Below, in pieces: positions 58,764 to 64,000 of a stretch of DNA of 64,000 bases (positions within the stretch are counted from its first letter, which is position 1; each line of letters begins with the position of its first letter). The notes under the pieces are model-generated. The model was not told where the DNA came from. It saw nothing but the letters and a program-made list of their open reading frames with translations, and made no database searches. Made by a program: the position numbers and the translations under genes. Origin of the DNA: JBBQLG01 sp964251665 (GTDB taxonomy: Bacteria; Bacteroidota; Bacteroidia; Cytophagales; Spirosomataceae); NCBI GenBank assembly GCA_964251665.1, contig CAXUKO010000009.1, positions 1-64,000 on the forward strand, in the 5' to 3' direction.

Positions 58764-60944
58764 ATGAAGCAACCGCTACGCTTTTCTTTCTGGCTCGCCC
58801 TGAGCTGGTTATGTATGCAAACCGTAACCGCTCAGACACTGACGGTTATCCCCACCGACTCGACCATTCGGATGGACGGGCTGCTCACCGAATCCATCTG
58901 GCAGCGGGCGACTCCGGCGTCGGGTTTTATCCAGAATTATCCCAACGACACGCTCGCGGCCCTGAACCAGACGGAGGTTCGGATGACCTACGACCGGAAT
59001 TATCTCTACATCGGCGTTATCTGCTACGATCAGACGCGCCGAAAAGCGTTCATCGCCAGCTCATTGAAGCGGGATTTTCAGTGGGATTTCAACGATAACT
59101 TCTCGGTCTACATCGACCCTTTCGGTGACCGGATCAACGGCTTCACGTTTCAAATTACCCCCTTGGGTGTCGAGCGCGAAGGGCAGATGTACAGCGGTGA
59201 ACGGGTGGCGTCGGAGTGGGATAACAAATGGCGGTCGTCGGTGAAGCTGTTCGCCGACCGGTGGCAGGGCGAAATGATGATTCCGCTGAAAAGTATCCGC
59301 TACAAACAGGATGCCGGGTATTTCCTGATCAATTTTGTGCGGCACGACCTGAAAAACAATCAGCGCACCGCCTGGCGACGCGTACCGATTGCTTACTCGC
59401 CGTCGTCACTGGCTTTTGCGGATACCGTCCGCTTTTCCACACCCCTGCCCGGTGCCGGTCCTAATATTTCGCTGATTCCGTACGTGAGTACCAACATGAC
59501 GGACGACCGTAATGAGGGTGGTGCCCAGAAAGTAGGCGGTGGTGTGGGGTTCGACGCCAAGATCGGTATCACGCCCTCGCTGAATCTGGACCTGACGGTG
59601 AACCCCGATTTCTCGCAGGTAGAAGTTGATCAGCAGGTAACTAATTTAAACCGGTTTGAGATTTATTACCCCGAACGGCGGCAGTTTTTTATCGAGAATC
59701 AGGACCTGTTCGCCAATTTCGGTTCTGAACGGACCCGACCGTTTTTTACCCGGCGCATCGGCATCAGCCGCGATACCACTACGGGTATTATTGTGCAGAA
59801 CCCCATTCTGTACGGCGCGCGGTTAAGCGGGAAATTAGACAAGAACTGGCGGGTGGGCCTGCTGAATACGCAAACAGCCAATCAGGCGTCGAAAGGGATT
59901 CTGGGCCAGAATTATACCGTGGGGGTGCTACAGCGTCAGCTATTTGGCCGGTCCAACATATCGGCCATTTTTGTGAACCGGCAGGGAGCGGGTAACTCGC
60001 CGGAAACGCGGTTTACACGGGTAGCCGGGCTGGAATACAATCTGCAAACCAAAGACAACCGCTGGAGCGGCAAGGCGTTTTACCAGCGGGCGTTTAAGCC
60101 GCAGACCCTGACGGATGCCTACACCCACGGCCTGAACCTGAATTACAACAGCCGGAACCTGTCGGCCACCTACGTGCAGGAGTACGTGGGGCAGGGGTAT
60201 CAGATCAACGACATTGGCTACGTGCCGAGAACGGGTTACTGGCTGTTTAACCCACAGGCAAATGCCACATTTTACGTGAAGGGCGAGCATAAAGTGATCT
60301 CGCATGGTCCTTACCTGAACGCGACGTTTACCCAAAACCTCGATGGCCGGTTAACGGACCGCGAGATCGACTATGCCTGGTCGGTGCAGCTCCGAAACAC
60401 CGCCGAGGGGTATTTGGGCTACTCATCTCAGTACACCTACCTATACTTTGCGTATGACCCAACCAATTCCGACGGTAAAGAACTGCCGCAGAACTCGGCC
60501 TATCCGATTGGGGGATGGTTCGGGCATTTTGCGTCGGATAAGCGTAAACCCCTGAATGTGCAGCTGGATGGGTACACGGGTGGGTATTTCAACGGTCATA
60601 ATAACAACCTGACGCTAACGGCGCAGTACCGGTTTCAACCTTATGGTGCCCTGAGTGTCAACGCTGATTACAATGACATTCGGTTGCCCGAACCGTATAA
60701 ATCGGCCCGGTACCTGCTGGTTGGCCCGCGTTTGGACGTGACCATGTCGCGGAAGCTGTTCCTGACGACGTTCATGCAGTTCAATAACCAGACCAACAAT
60801 ACCAACCTGAACGCCCGGTTGCAATGGCGGTACGCGCCCGTGTCGGACTTGTTCGTCGTCTACTCGGAAAACTACGTGCCTGGTTCGTTCGCCAGTAAAA
60901 ACCGGCTGCTGGTCGTGAAGCTATCGTACTGGCTGAATGTGTAA
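58764..60944 (+). CDS. DUF5916 protein with CBM9-like N-terminus
   Basis: 726 aa, signal peptide ending TVTAQ (about residue 24). Residues about 30-225 are a carbohydrate-binding family 9-like domain (IRMDGLLTESIWQRAT; RMTYDRNYLYIGVICYD; FSVYIDPFGDRINGF). The rest is an outer-membrane-like beta barrel of the DUF5916 type (NPDFSQVEVDQQVTNLNRFE, YYPERRQFFIENQDLF), ending in WLNV. Proteins of this type are common in Bacteroidota and are often linked to polysaccharide or peptide use, but no function is established. It stands alone. Confidence 0.88.
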   Translation: MKQPLRFSFWLALSWLCMQTVTAQTLTVIPTDSTIRMDGLLTESIWQRATPASGFIQNYPNDTLAALNQTEVRMTYDRNYLYIGVICYDQTRRKAFIASSLKRDFQWDFNDNFSVYIDPFGDRINGFTFQITPLGVEREGQMYSGERVASEWDNKWRSSVKLFADRWQGEMMIPLKSIRYKQDAGYFLINFVRHDLKNNQRTAWRRVPIAYSPSSLAFADTVRFSTPLPGAGPNISLIPYVSTNMTDDRNEGGAQKVGGGVGFDAKIGITPSLNLDLTVNPDFSQVEVDQQVTNLNRFEIYYPERRQFFIENQDLFANFGSERTRPFFTRRIGISRDTTTGIIVQNPILYGARLSGKLDKNWRVGLLNTQTANQASKGILGQNYTVGVLQRQLFGRSNISAIFVNRQGAGNSPETRFTRVAGLEYNLQTKDNRWSGKAFYQRAFKPQTLTDAYTHGLNLNYNSRNLSATYVQEYVGQGYQINDIGYVPRTGYWLFNPQANATFYVKGEHKVISHGPYLNATFTQNLDGRLTDREIDYAWSVQLRNTAEGYLGYSSQYTYLYFAYDPTNSDGKELPQNSAYPIGGWFGHFASDKRKPLNVQLDGYTGGYFNGHNNNLTLTAQYRFQPYGALSVNADYNDIRLPEPYKSARYLLVGPRLDVTMSRKLFLTTFMQFNNQTNNTNLNARLQWRYAPVSDLFVVYSENYVPGSFASKNRLLVVKLSYWLNV

Positions 60945-60958
60945 GTCCCTAAGTTGAT

Positions 60959-61004
60959 AAGTCAGTAAGTGCTTCGCGCCGGAACACTTACCACTGACTT
61001 ACAC
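60959..61004. repeat. AAGTCAGTAAGTG palindrome between convergent genes
   Basis: AAGTCAGTAAGTG (60959-60971) faces CACTTACCACTGACTT (60985-61000), a stem with a 2-nt bulge. The stop codon of the 78-aa gene (60999-61001) is inside the right arm. Same core as the repeat at 6194-6280. Confidence 0.6.
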
Positions 61005-61235
61005 TTCGGACAAATAGGGGAGGTAGGGTTCCAGCAGGTCGGTGCCCCGGAAGGCGGTAATCTGACGAATCTGGTTAGAATACGCATCGTGACGCAGTTC
61101 GACGTAGAAGTCGTAGAGGCTGTAGAGCAGAAAGATAAATTCTTCTTCGTAGCGGTTGGCCAGAATGTCGCCCTCGAAGTAGAGGGCTTCCAACTGGTCG
61201 TCGGTAGAAAGAGCAGTAAAGTCGGCGGGTTGCAT
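60999..61235 (-). CDS. Hypothetical protein, 78 aa
   Basis: Unrecognised small acidic protein from Met 61235: MQPADFTALSTDDQLEALYF, then EGDILANRYEEEFIFLLYSL and YDFYVELRHDAYSNQIRQIT. Mostly helical and rich in aromatic residues, no signal peptide. The longer frame to 61268 needs a TTG start. The stop is embedded in a palindrome shared with the convergent DUF5916 gene. It could be a small binding or scaffold protein, with no further clue. Confidence 0.7.
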   Translation of the reverse strand: MQPADFTALSTDDQLEALYFEGDILANRYEEEFIFLLYSLYDFYVELRHDAYSNQIRQITAFRGTDLLEPYLPYLSEV

Positions 61236-61272
61236 AGTGACAGAGGATTCGGGCGGCAAAACTAACAAAATT

Positions 61273-61308
61273 CCGGTGCTGACCCGGTTTCAGTCCGGTC
61301 AGCACCGG
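61273..61308 (-). terminator. Terminator-like hairpin after the Gfo/Idh/MocA gene
   Basis: CCGGTGCTGACC (61273-61284) pairs perfectly with GGTCAGCACCGG (61297-61308), loop 12 nt. It starts 4 bp past the stop at 61313 on the minus strand and is followed by AATTTTGTTAG. Confidence 0.8.
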
Positions 61309-61312
61309 TAAA

Positions 61313-62413
61313 TTAAATCGTAACGCGCTGCCCCGACTTGGCCGCTTTGTAAATGGCTTCCACAATGCGAATGTCACGCAGGCCTTCCTCACCCGGCACC
61401 AGCATCGGCTTTTTCTGCATAATAGACAAGGCGTCGTCGTCCATCTGCTGCGTTTGTTGGTAAGGTACGGCGTACGGATGTTCGATTTTGACTCCTCCCG
61501 TTGCTATGCCGCTTTGTCCGTTGTAGGCTGAATACGGCTCCATCCTGAGAAATCCTTTCGAGCCGGTCACGTGCAGGAAATTCATATTCATGCCGTAGCT
61601 GCTTTGGACGGCGGCTCTGGCTCCGCTCGGAAACTCCAGCTGTACCATACTGGTCTCGTCGAGACCATTTTTATAGACCTCGGGCCGGGTCGTATATTGC
61701 TGGGCCGTTACCGCAATAGGCTCTTCGCCGGTAGCCAGCCGGGCACCCTGCAAGACGTAAACGCCCATGTCATACATCACACCTCCGCCCATCTCTTTTT
61801 TCTGCTTCCAATGGTCCGTGCGGGCATCGAAGTAACCTGCCGAACAGCTCACCATGTTGATCTTGCCAATTTTACCATCGCGCAGCAACTTAACATACTC
61901 CTGCGTGTTGGGTTCGTGGTGCAAACGGTACCCGACGGACAGCGTCACTTTGTTTTTCTGGCAGGCGTCGATCATGTCCTGGCATTCTTTGGCGGTCACG
62001 GCCATGGGTTTTTCTACCCAGACATGTTTACCGGCGTTGGCTGCCCGCACCACGTATTCCTTGTGCATCGATGGAGGCAGCACTACGTACACCACATCGA
62101 TGTCGGGGTTGTTGGCGATCTGATCGAACGTCTGGTAATTGTAGACGTTTTTAGCCGGGATGTTATACTGTTTCGTCCATTTATCGGCCTTGGCGGGCGT
62201 TCCGGTTACGATGCCGGTCAGCGAGCAATGTTTAGTCTGTTGCAGAGCCGGTGCCAGCAGGTCGGTGCTGTAATAGCCCAGACCAACGAGGGCGACACCG
62301 AGTTTATCTTTGGCGGGCAGGGTCGCGGCCAGTAAGCTGTTGACGGACAGGGCAGAAGCGGCACCGCCCAGAGCCAGGGTTTGCAGAAAGTCCCGGCGCG
62401 AAGGAGTAGACAT
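61313..62413 (-). CDS. Secreted Gfo/Idh/MocA-family oxidoreductase
   Basis: 366 aa with a Tat signal (SRRDFLQTLALGGAASALS). The Rossmann start is LGVALVGLGYYSTDLLAPAL, then VVLPPSMHKEYVVRAANAGK and the signature VEKPMAVTAKEC with catalytic Lys. It looks like a glucose-fructose oxidoreductase-type sugar dehydrogenase exported folded with its NAD(P). The substrate is unknown. A terminator follows, and a CACAGAGG-type repeat lies just upstream between it and miaE. Confidence 0.92.
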   Translation of the reverse strand: MSTPSRRDFLQTLALGGAASALSVNSLLAATLPAKDKLGVALVGLGYYSTDLLAPALQQTKHCSLTGIVTGTPAKADKWTKQYNIPAKNVYNYQTFDQIANNPDIDVVYVVLPPSMHKEYVVRAANAGKHVWVEKPMAVTAKECQDMIDACQKNKVTLSVGYRLHHEPNTQEYVKLLRDGKIGKINMVSCSAGYFDARTDHWKQKKEMGGGVMYDMGVYVLQGARLATGEEPIAVTAQQYTTRPEVYKNGLDETSMVQLEFPSGARAAVQSSYGMNMNFLHVTGSKGFLRMEPYSAYNGQSGIATGGVKIEHPYAVPYQQTQQMDDDALSIMQKKPMLVPGEEGLRDIRIVEAIYKAAKSGQRVTI

Positions 62414-62485
62414 GTTTAATCAGGTTTAGGTTGGTACTGGCTAAGATACGTGATTGTACGTAACTTCGGGAGTTGATTTTATCTT

Positions 62486-62577
62486 TAACACAGAGGAACG
62501 GAGATTGCACAGAGTACACCGAGAGGAAAAAAAGTCTCTGTTTGCTCTGTGAAAACCTCCGTGTCTCTGTGTTTAAA
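62486..62577. repeat. CACAGAGG-type dispersed palindromic repeat, copy 2
   Basis: A 92-bp imperfect palindrome with outer ends TTTAACACAGAGG and CTCTGTGTTTAAA, inner pairs CGGAG/CTCCG and CACAGAG/CTCTGTG. It matches copy 1 at 16287-16380 in the AACACAGAGGAA start and the CACAGAGTAC unit. It ends 12 bp before the miaE start and would be part of its leader. Confidence 0.75.
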
Positions 62578-62589
62578 AGACTGCTTTGT

Positions 62590-63183
62590 ATGTCCCTTAC
62601 TACCCTCGGGCTGGAATTGCCCACAGACCCCCGCTGGGTCAATATTGCCGAAATGAACCTCGGCGAAATTCTTATCGACCACGCGTTCTGTGAGCAGAAA
62701 GCTGCGTCGTCCTGCATCTCGCTGATCGTGTCCTACTCCGAAAAAGAAAAATTAGTGGAAGTGCTCACCCCGGTCGTTGCCGAGGAGTGGGGCCATTTTC
62801 AGCGGGTGCTGAAAGAACTGCGGAAGCGTACCATTCCGCTGGGACGGCAGCGCCGGGATGAGTACGTGAATGAACTGCAGAAGCGAATGCCCAAGCCCGG
62901 CGACCGCAACGAGATGCTGATGGAAAAGCTCCTGCTGAACGCCCTGATCGAAGCCCGGAGTTGTGAGCGGTTCAAACTCCTCTCGGAACACATTGCGGAC
63001 GAAAGCCTGCAAAAATTCTACCGGGAACTGATGATTTCCGAAGCGGGTCACTACCGTAATTTCATCGAACTGGCCGAGGAATATATGCCCGTTCAGCGCG
63101 TCCGGCAGCGCTGGAAAGAAATTCTGGAGACCGAAGCGCAGATAATGGTGTCGCTTGGCGTTCGGGCCGACCGGATGCATTAA
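62590..63183 (+). CDS. miaE: tRNA-(ms2io6A37) hydroxylase MiaE
   Basis: Di-iron ferritin-like enzyme that hydroxylates ms2i6A37 in tRNA. The 197-aa length is usual from Met 62590. A longer frame from 62473 would translate the repeat. The helix motifs LGEILIDHAFCEQKAASSCI, VAEEWGHFQRVLKEL and LLNALIEARSCERFKLLSEH, and ELMISEAGHYRNFIELAEEY, carry the four Glu and two His ligands. The gene needs MiaA/MiaB products, which are not in the window. Confidence 0.94.
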   Translation: MSLTTLGLELPTDPRWVNIAEMNLGEILIDHAFCEQKAASSCISLIVSYSEKEKLVEVLTPVVAEEWGHFQRVLKELRKRTIPLGRQRRDEYVNELQKRMPKPGDRNEMLMEKLLLNALIEARSCERFKLLSEHIADESLQKFYRELMISEAGHYRNFIELAEEYMPVQRVRQRWKEILETEAQIMVSLGVRADRMH

Positions 63184-63187
63184 TACG

Positions 63188-63218
63188 TTGTCAAGTTGCC
63201 CTTTTTGTGTTACTTTTG
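63188..63218 (+). promoter_or_regulatory. Promoter of the zeta-toxin module
   Basis: TTGTCA (63188-63193), 17-nt spacer, TACTTTTG (63211-63218), the same layout as the two tRNA promoters. It lies 30 bp before the ATG at 63248. Confidence 0.7.
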
Positions 63219-63247
63219 GTTAGTATCCTGTAAAAACAACCTGTACC

Positions 63248-63559
63248 ATGGACGCGCATATTTTTCCTTGGATTAAAGATGATGTAGCGATTGAAATCAT
63301 TGGTAAGATGATTGCTGAGCAGGTGACTCCATTAAGTGAGTTACTGGAGGGCTTTGAACTGTCTGGTTATGATTTAAAGGACGAGGAGGTGATAAGCCAT
63401 CCTGATTATCTAAAGTATACTCAGCGGATCAGTGAGCTGAATGAAGAAATTAAGCAGATTTACAGGGGTGATAACTTGGCTGAAATACATAAAAAAGTAG
63501 ATCAGGTCTACGCACCTTATTTACGGAGGAAATTAAGTCATACTTCTGTAGAGTTTTAA
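63248..63559 (+). CDS. Small helical protein, candidate antitoxin of a zeta-type toxin
   Basis: 103 aa, acidic and probably all helical (IGKMIAEQVTPLSELLEGFE; RISELNEEIKQIYRGDNLAE), no signal peptide. I do not recognise the family. It is preceded by a good promoter and followed after 33 bp by a zeta-toxin-like frame, so the antitoxin role is inferred from position. AT-rich codon use (many TTA, GAT, AAA) sets it apart from the GC-richer housekeeping genes and suggests horizontal gain. Confidence 0.7.
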   Translation: MDAHIFPWIKDDVAIEIIGKMIAEQVTPLSELLEGFELSGYDLKDEEVISHPDYLKYTQRISELNEEIKQIYRGDNLAEIHKKVDQVYAPYLRRKLSHTSVEF

Positions 63560-63591
63560 AAACGCCCGCCCTTGCCAAATCAACTTTCTCT

Positions 63592-64000
63592 TTGATACCG
63601 AAACACGTTGTTGCCCCCCATGAGGTTGAGCGGATAAAACCAATTATTGCCGTCCAAGTACTTGATCATAAGGCTCAATCTGCCACACCTGTTGGGATAC
63701 TTTTAGGTGGTCAGCCTGCTTCTGGTAAAACGGGCTTGATTCGATTGTTACAGCGGCAAAATCAAGACAAAACATTTATTGTCATTAACGGAGATGCCTT
63801 ACGGGCCTATCATCCCCGGAGCGAAGCTATTCTGTTTTACTACGGTTTAGATGCACCGAAATATACCCAGCCGTTCTCAAATAGCCTAGTTGAGTGGCTG
63901 AAAGCCGAGTGCATTCGGCTACGGTACAACTTCATCATCGAGGGAACCATGCGGACGCTATCCGTAATTAAGCAAACGACGCAAACTATTCGACAAGCCG
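63592..64000 (+). CDS. Zeta-toxin family kinase (partial, runs off the window)
   Basis: The first 136 or so codons of a zeta-toxin-like UDP-N-acetylglucosamine kinase. The Walker A loop is LLGGQPASGKTGLIRLL. The substrate-binding NGDALRAYHPRSE is the zeta DxxRxxHP segment, and a later FIIEGTMR carries the conserved Arg. Homologous toxins poison cell-wall synthesis. There is no ATG in this frame before the domain. The TTG at 63592 is my tentative start, and the frame is open further upstream past the antitoxin stop. The gene continues beyond position 64000. Confidence 0.82.
   Translation, partial: MIPKHVVAPHEVERIKPIIAVQVLDHKAQSATPVGILLGGQPASGKTGLIRLLQRQNQDKTFIVINGDALRAYHPRSEAILFYYGLDAPKYTQPFSNSLVEWLKAECIRLRYNFIIEGTMRTLSVIKQTTQTIRQA

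Noticed and set aside
62473..62589. Longer start for MiaE
   Set aside because: The extra codons lie inside the CACAGAGG-type repeat; Met 62590 gives the normal length.
1..64000. Intact insertion sequences, rRNA genes or CRISPR arrays
   Set aside because: I found no transposase frame, no rRNA-like sequence and no regularly spaced direct repeats with unique spacers.

Overview
This 64-kb window looks like a chromosomal segment from a member of Bacteroidota, most likely order Cytophagales in the Spirosoma neighbourhood. That placement is inference from family content and promoter style; no phylogeny was run. The evidence is TonB receptors with a CarboxypepD_reg-like N-terminus paired with DUF4249 lipoproteins, PorT-type outer-membrane barrels, DUF5916 and DUF3667 proteins, paired parvulin chaperones next to MoxR, and promoters of the form TTGACA-N17-TAnnTTTG. 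Most genes share a mid-50s GC style. A few islands (about 54.7-55.6 kb, 56.6-57.4 kb and 63.2-64.0 kb) look AT-richer and carry toxin-antitoxin-like or unknown genes.

Layout. 0-2 kb: the edge of a probable genomic island (tyrosine recombinase beside tRNA-Ser). 2-6.2 kb: housekeeping genes purL, truA and a MobA-like nucleotidyltransferase, with a Uma2-family remnant between purL and truA. 6.3-12.2 kb: moxR, a decayed HicBA module, two parvulin chaperones and a lipoprotein. 12.2-16.3 kb: agmatine-to-putrescine enzymes aguA and aguB flanking a secreted protein of unknown function. 16.4-22 kb: a GT9 glycosyltransferase, then a TonB receptor with two tandem DUF4249 lipoproteins. 22.1-30.4 kb: polX, FMN reductase, a methyltransferase, thyA, a DUF3667 protein, OsmC, a siroheme-type dehydrogenase and small membrane or secreted proteins. 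30.5-33.4 kb: three tandem PorT-like barrels, each with its own terminator. 33.5-35.1 kb: pgi.

35.4-41.7 kb holds the most unusual locus: three genes joined by two 4-bp ATGA overlaps. They encode a permuted NlpC/P60 (YiiX-type) enzyme, a 1144-residue protein with a VioB-type ferritin-like di-iron domain, and a 7TM sensor histidine kinase. 41.9-49.5 kb: a 2OG-Fe(II) oxygenase, an ArnT-like transferase, a GH25 lysozyme, a peroxiredoxin, a NarL/NarX-type two-component pair and tRNA-Ala. 49.6-63.2 kb: a GIY-YIG protein, NlpC/P60, tex, a FAH-family hydrolase, an Ada-type regulator/alkyltransferase, a nucleotidyltransferase module, a class V aminotransferase, a DUF5916 protein, a Gfo/Idh/MocA oxidoreductase and miaE. 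63.2-64 kb: a zeta-toxin module cut by the window edge.

A recurring theme is long intergenic palindromes, several of which contain the stop codon of the adjacent gene. They include a 34+34 bp perfect inverted repeat, a 31+31 bp near-perfect one, and two copies of a CACAGAGG-type dispersed repeat. I saw no CRISPR array, rRNA or intact insertion sequence.
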